A DNA stretch of 42,809 bases from a virus: positions 1-42,809 of the IMG/VR virus record IMGVR_UViG_3300037156_000046; one strand, written 5' to 3'. Shown in pieces: positions 20,961 to 28,430 of this stretch (the stretch's first letter is position 1; every line of letters starts with the position of its first letter). A program made the translations under genes and the position numbers. The notes under the pieces were generated by a model. It was not told the DNA's origin. It saw only the letters and a program-made list of their open reading frames with translations, and did not search any database.

Positions 20961-21601
20961 TGTGCGGCCACCGGGTACGACGTAATCTTCGCGACAACCG
21001 CGTCATACTTCCCGGCCGGAATGTCCTTCGATGACTCGACGCCCGCGAGCTCCCGGATGATGTTCTTTGCCGCGCCGGACGAGAGGCCGTGAACGCCGAC
21101 GAGCGTATGTAGTCGCGTGAGTTGCGCCGTGCTAATCGTGCCGCGCGCTGTCGTCTCCGTCTCGGGCTTCTCCGTGGAAGCCGCTGCGGGCTTACGTGCG
21201 CCACGCTGAGACGACGCGGCGTTACCATCGTCGTCCTCGTCCGCCGACAAGCCAAGCATCGACATAAGGCTGTAGCGGCGCGCATACGTGATCGCGGCAC
21301 CCTGACCCTGGGCGTCCGCCTTGGACGCGAGAAGCAGCATCGTCGTCTCCACCGTCTCGCCCGACTCGCCATGAATGAGGATCGTCCGCAGCGACGGCAA
21401 CGCCACACCGTCCGGGCTGAAACTGGCGGTCGGAAGTTGAACGAGCGCGAGGCCGTTGGCGTTCAGCACCGGGAGCACTTCCGCAAGAAGCGACTCCAGC
21501 GACAGATACCGCGACTTGAAATGCGGGTTCAACTTGTCGCGTTGCAACGCCGGCATGTCGGCTTGTGCCTTGACGAGTGCGGCTGCGAGCGCGGGAGTCA
21601 T
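20957..21601 (-). CDS. ERF-family single-strand annealing recombinase
   Basis: 214 aa from ATG 21601. Typical ERF region: KAQADMPALQRDKLNPHFKSRYLSLESLLAEVLPVLNANGL, LRTILIHGESGETVETTMLL, and AQGQGAAITYARRYSLMSMLGL, followed by an acidic linker (ADEDDDGN) and a helical C-terminal domain. Anneals complementary single strands in recombination-dependent replication; SSB and the resolvase-like nuclease are likely partners. An upstream ATG at 21724 would overlap two small genes, so it is not preferred. Confidence 0.92.
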   Translation of the reverse strand: MTPALAAALVKAQADMPALQRDKLNPHFKSRYLSLESLLAEVLPVLNANGLALVQLPTASFSPDGVALPSLRTILIHGESGETVETTMLLLASKADAQGQGAAITYARRYSLMSMLGLSADEDDDGNAASSQRGARKPAAASTEKPETETTARGTISTAQLTRLHTLVGVHGLSSGAAKNIIRELAGVESSKDIPAGKYDAVVAKITSYPVAAQ

Positions 21602-21678
21602 CGCCGCATCTCCCACCATGCGACCGCGAACGTCGTCGCGAGCGCCGCCATAACGATCGACTCCACCCAATACATCAT
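21598..21678 (-). CDS. 26-residue membrane peptide
   Basis: ATG 21678 overlaps the upstream TGA, and the terminal TGA overlaps the ERF ATG, both as ATGA. Sequence MMYWVESIVMAALATTFAVAW has one membrane-length span with a charged end. Resembles the peptide at 6137-6217 in size only. Confidence 0.5.
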   Translation of the reverse strand: MMYWVESIVMAALATTFAVAWWEMRR

Positions 21679-21881
21679 GAGACGACTCGCAGCGCGACAT
21701 GGCTGTAGTTGGGCGGGCCGTCAATCACGACGATCACACCATGCGCGGGCGACGCGACAACCTGCCGCACGTCACCGTTCGTCTCCAACGTGCGGAGCGC
21801 CGAGATGATCGTGTCGAGCAGGTGGTCCTCGGCCGCGACGTGTTCGAGCGTGGGCGCGGTCACTTCCGCGATGGCGTTCAT
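21675..21881 (-). CDS. Hypothetical early protein (68 aa)
   Basis: ATG 21881 (ATGA). N-terminal helices, then strands (GVIVVIDGPPNYSHVALRV). No family. Confidence 0.6.
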   Translation of the reverse strand: MNAIAEVTAPTLEHVAAEDHLLDTIISALRTLETNGDVRQVVASPAHGVIVVIDGPPNYSHVALRVVS

Positions 21882-22057
21882 GCGTTCCTCCTCTTAAGAA
21901 CCTTGCGGATGTCGCGTTCCACGTCCTCGATGTACTGCCCAAGCGCAACCGCCTCTGCGGTCGACAGATGTACTCCACTCGGGCTAGCGTGGCCGCGATC
22001 GGCCCGTCCGTGGACGAGCGCTATTTTTGCGAGCGCCGCTTCTAACACGGTCAACAT
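21878..22057 (-). CDS. Helical early protein (59 aa)
   Basis: ATG 22057 overlaps the upstream TGA (ATGTTGA). Helices LTVLEAALAKIALVHG and AEAVALGQYIEDVERDIRKVL. No family. Confidence 0.6.
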   Translation of the reverse strand: MLTVLEAALAKIALVHGRADRGHASPSGVHLSTAEAVALGQYIEDVERDIRKVLKRRNA

Positions 22058-22212
22058 GCGGCCTTCTTTTCGGGCTTGACGGTTGTCGCACGCTTGTTGC
22101 ACCGACGCTTACGCTGACCCTTGGTGACGGTTTCGCCGCAACGAACGGTGGCGTGGGGCGTCGTCTTGACGAGCAGACCATGCGTTGGGCAGTAGAACGC
22201 GATGAGCGTCAC
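22051..22212 (-). CDS. Basic Cys protein (53 aa)
   Basis: GTG 22212 overlaps the upstream TGA. FYCPTHG, VRCGETV and RRCNKRAT supply three to four metal ligands, followed by a lysine-rich tail. Likely zinc and nucleic-acid binding. Confidence 0.62.
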   Translation of the reverse strand: MTLIAFYCPTHGLLVKTTPHATVRCGETVTKGQRKRRCNKRATTVKPEKKAAC

Positions 22213-22517
22213 GCGACATCCTCTTGGGCGCAAACGTCGCGTGAGTCGCGCTCGCTGCACAGCGGACACGAACCGTGTTCGGGAGAGGTCGGAACTAGCG
22301 GCCCACCGCAGACACCGCATGTCCATGATGTAAACCGCCCAGCACCATCCTTGATGAAGCCGACATACGCTCTGTCGCGCCGCATGTCATCGATCGCGGC
22401 CTGTTCAGCGAGAGGAAGTGCCGGAGGCGTGGGAGGGACCGCGCCCCCGGCAGTAGCGCCCCGCGCGACGGTGACAGTCGTCCGCGAGACGCGAGCGACG
22501 CTAGGCCGCTCAAACAA
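22209..22517 (-). CDS. Zinc-ribbon early protein (102 aa)
   Basis: TTG 22517 overlaps the preceding stop (TTGTTTGA). Alanine- and proline-rich N-terminus; WTCGVCGGPL and CPLCSERD make a CxxC...CxxC ribbon about residues 67-90. No family. Confidence 0.65.
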   Translation of the reverse strand: MFERPSVARVSRTTVTVARGATAGGAVPPTPPALPLAEQAAIDDMRRDRAYVGFIKDGAGRFTSWTCGVCGGPLVPTSPEHGSCPLCSERDSRDVCAQEDVA

Positions 22518-22887
22518 GATTTCCCACCACGCGCTTCAACCGACAAACGAAGCGGCTAAACCGCGACCCCGATGGCCCCCATGCTCCGATGGGCACCGAA
22601 AGAGAGAGCGACCTGAAACCGAGATTGGGATTTCGCGTATCCGGCGGAAACGCACGGGCCGTTGCTCGATAGGTAAGAACGCTCTGGAAGCTGCGCTCGT
22701 TCAGCCACCCAATCTCTTCGGCGAACTCATGGAGCGACCGGGTAACGCTTCCATCGTGGGTGCCTCCTTTTGCAACCATGGGCACTGCTTCAAGAAACAG
22801 GTCCCCCCACGCCCATGAGCGATTCCGAGGATTCTCCTCTCGGAGCATCTTCTTGCCCTGTGCAACGAGTTGTCGTAGGGTTGCCAT
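22510..22887 (-). CDS. First leftward early gene, putative DNA-binding protein (125 aa)
   Basis: The first gene after the leftward promoter. ATG 22887 lies about 50 nt from the predicted start of transcription, with GGAAGG upstream. Contains SWAWGDLFLEAVPMVAKGG and SLHEFAEEIGWLNERSFQSVLTYRA, which looks like a helix-turn-helix of the kind seen in small actinophage regulators; the match is not close. Position is that of a cro-like or early regulator. Confidence 0.65.
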   Translation of the reverse strand: MATLRQLVAQGKKMLREENPRNRSWAWGDLFLEAVPMVAKGGTHDGSVTRSLHEFAEEIGWLNERSFQSVLTYRATARAFPPDTRNPNLGFRSLSLSVPIGAWGPSGSRFSRFVCRLKRVVGNLV

Positions 22888-22935
22888 AAACTCGGGCCGT
22901 CCTTCCTGGCGATGAGGGGCGATGTGCTCCTCAGG

Positions 22936-22947
22936 AAGTCCGGACTT
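22936..22947. promoter_or_regulatory. Operator 1, palindrome over the leftward -10
   Basis: AAGTCCGGACTT is a perfect 12-bp palindrome overlapping the -10 and start of the leftward promoter; its core is repeated at 22976-22983. Binding here would block leftward transcription. Confidence 0.65.
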
Positions 22948-22972
22948 TACACGGACACCCTGTATGTGTCAA
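22944..22972 (-). promoter_or_regulatory. Main leftward early promoter
   Basis: Read leftward: TTGACA (22967-22972), 17-bp spacer, TAAAGT (22944-22949), a near-consensus sigma70-type promoter. Predicted transcripts start about 22937 and run into the gene at 22887 and the whole early chain. Both GTCCGGAC sites abut it, so it should be repressible. Confidence 0.75.
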
Positions 22973-22975
22973 GAT

Positions 22976-22983
22976 GTCCGGAC
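22976..22983. promoter_or_regulatory. Operator 2, palindrome beside the regulator ATG
   Basis: GTCCGGAC lies just upstream of the leftward -35 and one base before the regulator ATG (22985). It could let the regulator control both its own gene and the leftward promoter. Confidence 0.6.
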
Positions 22984-22984
22984 T

Positions 22985-23362
22985 ATGTCCACCACATACC
23001 TCGAACTCTGCACGAGAATCCCTGTCGTGGCGTCATGGACACAGATAGGAACGGCGCGGCTAAACGAAGCCCAAGACGCGACAGGGCTCAGCAACGAATC
23101 AGTGGCGCGCCTAATCCCCGTCGTGGAGAAGACGTGGCGGCGTTGGAAAACCAAAGGCGCGATCCCGACCGCTGTCCTTCCCGCGGTCGCCAAAGCGCTC
23201 AACCTAGAGCTCGTCAGTCCAAAGGCGGCACCGCTGGAGGTTCCCCTCCACGGCTCTGACGCTTCGATACTCCAGGGACTAGCGAGAGTTGAGGCGGAGA
23301 TGCGGAGAGTGGCCGTGGCGCTGGAGTCTCTCCGAGAGCAGCCAGGATCCGCGCAGCAATGA
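22985..23362 (+). CDS. HTH transcriptional regulator, probable immunity repressor
   Basis: 125 aa. A helix-turn-helix spans residues about 24-75 (LNEAQDATGLSNESVARLIPV...VEKTWRRWKTKGAIP); the C-terminus is a coiled coil (ILQGLARVEAEMRRVAVALESL) suited to dimerisation. The ATG comes one base after operator 2 with no ribosome site, so the message may be leaderless or nearly so. An ATG at 22922 would run through the operators and is less likely. It is divergent from the early operon, as expected of a repressor gene. Confidence 0.8.
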   Translation: MSTTYLELCTRIPVVASWTQIGTARLNEAQDATGLSNESVARLIPVVEKTWRRWKTKGAIPTAVLPAVAKALNLELVSPKAAPLEVPLHGSDASILQGLARVEAEMRRVAVALESLREQPGSAQQ

Positions 23363-23484
23363 TTTCAATGGCCTCGATCCGACGCTCAATCTCGCTCATG
23401 CGGCCTCACTCCTCCGCCGCAGGTTGCGGAGAGTCAACGGTAGGCGCATCACAGTCCGATCGTCAATGCCTCGAAAGGAGCACC

Positions 23485-23913
23485 ATGAAACTCGTCCTGT
23501 CCCTAGCCATCATCGCCGCGCTGTCCGGGGCCGGGTACATCGCTTCCCCGGCAGCCGCAGCCAAACAGCCATCACCCGTACCCGCGCTCCGCGCCCAGGT
23601 GGCATCACTCAAAAGACAGGTCGCGCTCGAACAGGGACTCGTTGCGCGCCTACAAGCGCTCAACCTCACAGCAAACAACACCGTCCAGGATGACCTGACG
23701 CAACTAGCGTCCCTCCGCGCCCAACTCTCGGCGCAGCCCACGGCGCTTACTCTCGCGCAACGCCTAAACGTGCCCACCCTGTTCACCACAACCTTCGCGC
23801 CGCTACGCGAGTACCTTGCTGCCACCTATGGCCCGGCAGGGTCGTACAGCCGCTACCAGGGAAGCGGGGGCTACGTCTCGTACACCTTCACCTGCTTCAC
23901 TTGCGGCGGCTAA
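23485..23913 (+). CDS. Secreted coiled-coil protein, possible lysogeny gene
   Basis: 142 aa. ATG 23485 with AAAGGAG four bases upstream. A signal peptide (KLVLSLAIIAALSGAGYIA, Ala-rich cleavage near residue 27) is followed by a coiled coil (LRAQVASLKRQVALEQGLVARL) and a Tyr/Gly-rich tail with CFTCGG. It lies downstream of the repressor on the same strand, so expression in the lysogen is plausible. Could alter the envelope or exclude other phages. Its TAA overlaps the opposing gene's stop. Confidence 0.75.
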   Translation: MKLVLSLAIIAALSGAGYIASPAAAAKQPSPVPALRAQVASLKRQVALEQGLVARLQALNLTANNTVQDDLTQLASLRAQLSAQPTALTLAQRLNVPTLFTTTFAPLREYLAATYGPAGSYSRYQGSGGYVSYTFTCFTCGG

Positions 23914-24824
23914 ATACTGATGTGGAGATCGTGCTTCGTACCGTCAAGGAAAATCCTCGGAGCGCCCAGCCGTCCAGGCGAATAGCCCCGCTGTGCCGCG
24001 TAACGCTCATATCCCAGGAAGGAACCAGAGGAAACGAAGTAGCGCTTCTCGCGCACAATGCCCTGCGGTGACCGGACAAAGAAGTCCTCAGCCACAACCG
24101 CCTGCCGGTGCAAATGGCCGGTGACGTAAGCGTCGGCTCGAATGATTCCGCCCGACTTGGCGAGGCCCGCAAGTGCCTGCCCGGAACCCGTGCCGTGCCG
24201 CACGTAGATTTCGTATTCCTGGTTCCCCACCCTGTAGACGAACAGTGCGGCTGCCTCGATGTAGTTCACGTCTAGCTGGTCGCACACGTCCTCGATGGGG
24301 CAGTCGCCAATCGCCCGCGTGATGCGGTCCTCGTGGTTCCCTGGCATGAGTCCATCGATGCGGCCGGCGTCCGCGAGCGACTGCAACTGACGCCGCAGCA
24401 CGCGCTTGGCCTCTCCGACCGTCATTTGTTCGTCGTACACGTCAGACTTGGAGCCGACGATCGCGACGTTCAGAAAGTCTCCGGTGCCAAGCAGCGAAGC
24501 GTTCTCGCGCCCTTCCAGATAGCCGAGCCATTTCTCCCACTTCGCCCTGTTGTGCGTCTTCGCGCCCGCGTGAACATCCCCGAGCGGGTACAGGGAGTGC
24601 TTCTCCTCGTTGCGGTAGTCGCGGTAGATGACCTTGATTTCGGTTCCCGCTTCGAGTGTCGCGTCGCCTCTCTGCGCCTGGAGGTATGCGCGCAGTCCCG
24701 GCTGCCGGTTGATGTGATCCCGGAGCGTCGTACGCGGAACCTTGAGATGGTCGGCTAACGCCTGGTCGGAGCCGAACTGCTGCGACATCTTGAGCAGTTC
24801 GCCGTTCACGGGGAGGTCGGCCAT
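23910..24824 (-). CDS. HTH plus metallophosphoesterase
   Basis: 304 aa. The first 45 residues form a helix-turn-helix (FGSDQALADHLKVPRTTLRDHI). The rest is a calcineurin-like phosphoesterase: LGDVHAG, GTGDFL, PGNHEDR, RHGTGSG and VTGHLHRQ are the five metal-site blocks. Probably a DNA- or nucleotide-directed phosphatase or nuclease that binds DNA through its HTH. ATG 24824 abuts the preceding TGA. Last gene of the late operon, ending four bases into the opposing gene's stop. Confidence 0.9.
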   Translation of the reverse strand: MADLPVNGELLKMSQQFGSDQALADHLKVPRTTLRDHINRQPGLRAYLQAQRGDATLEAGTEIKVIYRDYRNEEKHSLYPLGDVHAGAKTHNRAKWEKWLGYLEGRENASLLGTGDFLNVAIVGSKSDVYDEQMTVGEAKRVLRRQLQSLADAGRIDGLMPGNHEDRITRAIGDCPIEDVCDQLDVNYIEAAALFVYRVGNQEYEIYVRHGTGSGQALAGLAKSGGIIRADAYVTGHLHRQAVVAEDFFVRSPQGIVREKRYFVSSGSFLGYERYAAQRGYSPGRLGAPRIFLDGTKHDLHISI

Positions 24825-25280
24825 TCACAGCCCTTTCGATTTCAGGTACGCATGGAAGATCGCATACAGGATGCTCACGACTGCCAGGATGGCCCACACG
24901 ACCGTGGCCTTGCTGCCGCGAATGTTCCACGTCCGGGTCGGAGTCTCCAATGCCTCAGCGCGGGCCTTTCGTACGGCCTCCGCTTCGACTCGACGGCGTT
25001 CCGTTTCCACCTGGAGCGTTGTGGCGGCAACCTCGCGCGCGAGCTCTTCTGCGCGGCCAGCCTCCTGCAATACGTCAATCTCCTTCTCGGCCTCCACGAT
25101 CCTCGCGACTGTCGCGTCGAGGTCGCTGCGAAGCGCCCGGAACACGCCTACAGTTACGCGGTCATCGAGCTTGAGGTCGATGGTGTCGAGTCGCTTGTTC
25201 ATGTCGTCGCGGAGGTCGCGGATGAGTTCGCGGACAGCCATGACGATGACGGGTTCCCGGTAGTCGGCTGGTTCGCCCAT
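24825..25280 (-). CDS. Coiled-coil membrane-anchored protein (151 aa)
   Basis: ATG 25280 with GGAGG upstream. Charged coiled coil (RDLRDDMNKRLDTIDLKLDDRV; ARIVEAEKEIDVLQEAG) followed by one membrane span near the C-terminus (ATVVWAILAVVSILYAIFHAYL) with a basic end. Could be a late lysis factor such as a spanin- or holin-like component. Confidence 0.7.
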   Translation of the reverse strand: MGEPADYREPVIVMAVRELIRDLRDDMNKRLDTIDLKLDDRVTVGVFRALRSDLDATVARIVEAEKEIDVLQEAGRAEELAREVAATTLQVETERRRVEAEAVRKARAEALETPTRTWNIRGSKATVVWAILAVVSILYAIFHAYLKSKGL

Positions 25281-25293
25281 TAGCCTCCGTTCG

Positions 25294-25692
25294 TCACGAA
25301 TAGTCGCCCGTCAAGTGCTGCAACACGCCGACCATCGACTGCATCAGGCCCTCAACGTGCGAGAGCTTCTGCGCATCCGTGAGGGTGCCCCACGCGCCAA
25401 GGTCAGCCTTAAAGTTCGCTATCCCGACTCGGGCTGCGGCGTGTAGCTGTTCGGCGTTCGCCGCTACCTGATCGGTGGTTGTGAACGAGGCGGCAAGATT
25501 TGCGGCAGCCATCCGCGTCTGCACGGCCGCGAGTTGAACAGGTGTGGGCGGCGGAGGATTGGCTGCGGCATACGCGGCAGCGTCCTGGTCGGCCTGCCAC
25601 AACACGAGCTCATCAGCGTCCATTGGGACAGCGTGACCGTCCGGGAAATCCAGGTCGACACGCCACACCATCGGCGCATCAGGCACGCTCAC
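25294..25692 (-). CDS. Minor tail-region protein (132 aa)
   Basis: GTG 25692. N-terminus VWRVDLDFPDGHAVPMDADEL, an acidic/aromatic segment, then long helices. Found between tail fibre genes and the coiled-coil gene. Possibly a fibre or chaperone; no family recognised. Confidence 0.6.
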   Translation of the reverse strand: MSVPDAPMVWRVDLDFPDGHAVPMDADELVLWQADQDAAAYAAANPPPPTPVQLAAVQTRMAAANLAASFTTTDQVAANAEQLHAAARVGIANFKADLGAWGTLTDAQKLSHVEGLMQSMVGVLQHLTGDYS

Positions 25693-25694
25693 TG

Positions 25695-26567
25695 TTAAGT
25701 CCCCATCGCGTACACCGTGACAGATGTCCCGGCTTCGAAGTTGCCCGACGTGGAGAGAGTGAGCCGACTAACCGCTGCGCTTGTTCCGCGATACGAGCCG
25801 AAGTCTAGTTCGGTCTGCGCGTCACCCGCCGAAGCACCCCATGTGAGGCCACTACGGGCAAGGATGGACTTGTTGTAACTGGCAGGATTATAGTTAGGGA
25901 TCTCGATGCTACAAGCGCCATAGATACCCCCGGGTGCCGACGCTGCGGGGATATAACCGACCAGCATGTTTGTTTGACCGTATAAATCCGCGGCACCGGG
26001 GGTAGCGCCGGTCGCGTAAAAGCGTTGGTAGTCATAGACGGTGCCACTATCATTGTTCAGCCGAAGAATCATCGCGGCCGAGGTCGCGACCGTTGTGGAT
26101 CGGGCGAATATTTCGATCAGCAGATTCTTGTAGAGGGCGGTGATCCCCGTGATATCGATTGAGGAAGCTGCGACAGGAAGCGTTGTGTCATAGATGGCAG
26201 TAACGCCTCTGCCATAACCAAGCGGCCCTCCATACGGCTGTTGGTGTGTCGAGAAGGCACCCGACGAAATTACGGCGCTAACAAGCGTATAGATACTGCT
26301 GGACACCGTTATCTGTGTCACTCCGCCAGAGAACGCTCCGACCGCCGTCACGACGAAAAACTTGTCAGTCGTCTGTGTCAGGCGGACCAGCATCCCTGGC
26401 GCAACCTCGTCGGTCACGTCCGCGTTCACCGAGAACACGAACGTAGGCGCGTCAGCCGACACGTACGCGAGCGTCGTCACGTTGAAGATCGCGAAGTCGA
26501 ACCATCCCAGAAGAAACGAGTTCAGGGTCGGCGCGTCCATGAAGTACCCCGTGGGGAATCCAGACAA
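25695..26567 (-). CDS. Tail fibre-type protein (290 aa)
   Basis: TTG 26567 with GGAGG six bases upstream. Begins LSGFPTGYFMDAPT, then Thr/Ser/Gly-rich beta sequence (SSSIYTLVSAVISSGAF) typical of adsorption proteins. Likely external, at the tail tip. Confidence 0.65.
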   Translation of the reverse strand: MSGFPTGYFMDAPTLNSFLLGWFDFAIFNVTTLAYVSADAPTFVFSVNADVTDEVAPGMLVRLTQTTDKFFVVTAVGAFSGGVTQITVSSSIYTLVSAVISSGAFSTHQQPYGGPLGYGRGVTAIYDTTLPVAASSIDITGITALYKNLLIEIFARSTTVATSAAMILRLNNDSGTVYDYQRFYATGATPGAADLYGQTNMLVGYIPAASAPGGIYGACSIEIPNYNPASYNKSILARSGLTWGASAGDAQTELDFGSYRGTSAAVSRLTLSTSGNFEAGTSVTVYAMGT

Positions 26568-26579
26568 GAAGCCTCCTAG

Positions 26580-27821
26580 CTAACTGAGTCGTGTGGTGAC
26601 GCCGAGCTCGGACTGTCCTGGCACGCCTAGCTGCCACAGGAAGTCACGCGCGGCCGGCGACAAGTCCCAGGTGACCCGTAGCGGCTCGCCCGGCTTGTAC
26701 GATTCGGTGACACGCTCGAGGAACACGCTGGCGGTGTTGCCGCCGCCTTCCCACGCAAACAGGTCACTGTTGCGGGCGTTGAGGATGACGGGCCATGTTG
26801 CAGGGTCGCGCCCACCGAGGATTTCCACGCTGCCGAGACGCTGTAGCGGTGCGCTGTAGCGTTGCGCGTACCATTGCGCGTTGCTGAGGGCCTCCGGCTC
26901 TGACGCGGCGAGCATGGACTGGTCTAGGCGCCGCTGGAAGTTGTCTTCCCACGATGCGGACGCCACGGCCACCTGTATAGCGCCGACAGAGGGCGTGACG
27001 GCGACGGTGTTCCAGAGGTATTCATTGTTGTCGTCCAGGTCGGCATCGACGTAGCGGATGTCGCCGGATGCTTCTCCGATCGTCCCGGATACGCCTGGGT
27101 CAGCGGTGAGCATGGATCGGTACGTGCGGTCTTGAAAGTCGATACTCCCGTCCGCCTGCGCGAACAACAAGCCTCGCTCGTCCGACTCGATCGCTTGTAG
27201 GTGCGACAGTCCGGATGTGGTGTCGGTTGCGGCGAAGGTGACGGCGGGACAGATGAGCGTCGGCTTGCCCGCGTCGATGCTGCCGATGGCGCACCCTACG
27301 TCCGCGAGGACGGCGGCTACGCGAGCGCCAGGAGCCTGGTCGGGGTAGGAGAGCTCCGACAGCGGGAACAGTTCGAGCACCTTCATGGCGTCGGCACCGA
27401 TCAGCGTGGCGATGTGGTCTTTGCCGCTCGCGGGGCGCGACTTGGGGAAGTCCTGCTTGATGCCTGTCCAGCGGACATAGGTGACGCCCGCGTATGTCAC
27501 TGAGATGCGGAACCAAAACGAGCGTGCTAGCGCCGGATAGAAGGGCCCGGCGGGATCGTCGCGGTTGAAGATGCCGTCTCTGTTGTCGAGGACAACCTGT
27601 GCGGTGCCGCCTTGTGTGCGCTCGGTTTCGGTGGCGCGGCCCGCCCTAGTCCAGTTGGCTGAGCGGACACGGTTGATGCCGTTGTAGCTGGTTACGTCTG
27701 TCCAGACGCGGACAGGATTCGTCGGCTTGTTGGTTACGTCGAGTTCGAGTTTGAAGAACGGGGCGATGGTGTCGGCCCCGAATACGCCTCCTCCGAATAG
27801 TCCGCCTCCGAAGCCTGTCAT
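26580..27821 (-). CDS. Distal tail / baseplate protein (413 aa)
   Basis: ATG 27821 with GGGAG upstream. Gly/Phe-rich start (GFGGGLFGGGVFG), then a mixed beta protein: FKLELDVTNKPTNPVRVWTDVT, RVRSANWTRAGRATETERTQ, AQVVLDNRDG. This resembles distal tail or minor tail proteins of actinophages. Position after the tape measure and before fibres supports a tip role. Confidence 0.7.
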   Translation of the reverse strand: MTGFGGGLFGGGVFGADTIAPFFKLELDVTNKPTNPVRVWTDVTSYNGINRVRSANWTRAGRATETERTQGGTAQVVLDNRDGIFNRDDPAGPFYPALARSFWFRISVTYAGVTYVRWTGIKQDFPKSRPASGKDHIATLIGADAMKVLELFPLSELSYPDQAPGARVAAVLADVGCAIGSIDAGKPTLICPAVTFAATDTTSGLSHLQAIESDERGLLFAQADGSIDFQDRTYRSMLTADPGVSGTIGEASGDIRYVDADLDDNNEYLWNTVAVTPSVGAIQVAVASASWEDNFQRRLDQSMLAASEPEALSNAQWYAQRYSAPLQRLGSVEILGGRDPATWPVILNARNSDLFAWEGGGNTASVFLERVTESYKPGEPLRVTWDLSPAARDFLWQLGVPGQSELGVTTRLS

Positions 27822-27878
27822 GTGTCTCCCTCGTTAGCCCTTGAGGGCGAAGGTCATCGAATCTCGATTCGCATCCCT

Positions 27879-28430
27879 TTATGGAATCAGCACGGCGTAG
27901 ACGGCAACCGTGCTGAGAGCGAGCGAGCCGACTGTGATTGACGAGGGAAGGTCGGACTGGCCACTTAGCACTGCTACGCGCCTCGGTCGATTACCTGTGC
28001 CCTGGGCAGCGGCTCCGGAGATAGAGGATCCGCTGACAATCGGAGCAGCTACACCCGTCACGATCAGATAACCGAACGCATAGAGAGTTTCGGCTGCCAG
28101 TGATGTCGCAACCGACAACGCTTTCGTGTACTCCGTGAATGTTGCGGCAAAGAGCGACGTGTCATTCGGCGTCGATCCTATGAGTGCCAGATTTCCGGAG
28201 GCGGCAATCGAATAGATCCCGAACCTGATGAGTGTCGGCGTTGCCGCAGCGGCCGTCCCCGCCGATGCGATCAACACCTGAGAGACTGTCTGCGCTTTCC
28301 GGTTCGCGAAATATGTGAGCCGGAGCGATGTCGAGGCCGGGGTTACCCCCCCTGACCCGATTGGCGAGCAAGTCTCGACCCCCTGCGACGGCGCGAAAGG
28401 GTCGAGGGTGTGCATCGGAATCTTTGGCAT
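27879..28430 (-). CDS. Tail fibre-region protein (183 aa)
   Basis: ATG 28430 overlaps the upstream TGA (TGATG). Ser/Thr/Ala-rich beta sequence with few charges, e.g. TLIRFGIYSIAASGNLALIG. Probably a receptor-binding or fibre domain. No enzymatic motif. Confidence 0.65.
   Translation of the reverse strand: MPKIPMHTLDPFAPSQGVETCSPIGSGGVTPASTSLRLTYFANRKAQTVSQVLIASAGTAAAATPTLIRFGIYSIAASGNLALIGSTPNDTSLFAATFTEYTKALSVATSLAAETLYAFGYLIVTGVAAPIVSGSSISGAAAQGTGNRPRRVAVLSGQSDLPSSITVGSLALSTVAVYAVLIP

Noticed and set aside
23214-23399. A minus-strand frame (61 aa) with a GGAGGAG upstream, opposite the regulator's end
   Set aside because: It lies wholly or largely antisense to the regulator's coiled-coil end, in a codon register that mirrors it; the second half is proline-rich and irregular. 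The plus-strand gene has better support.
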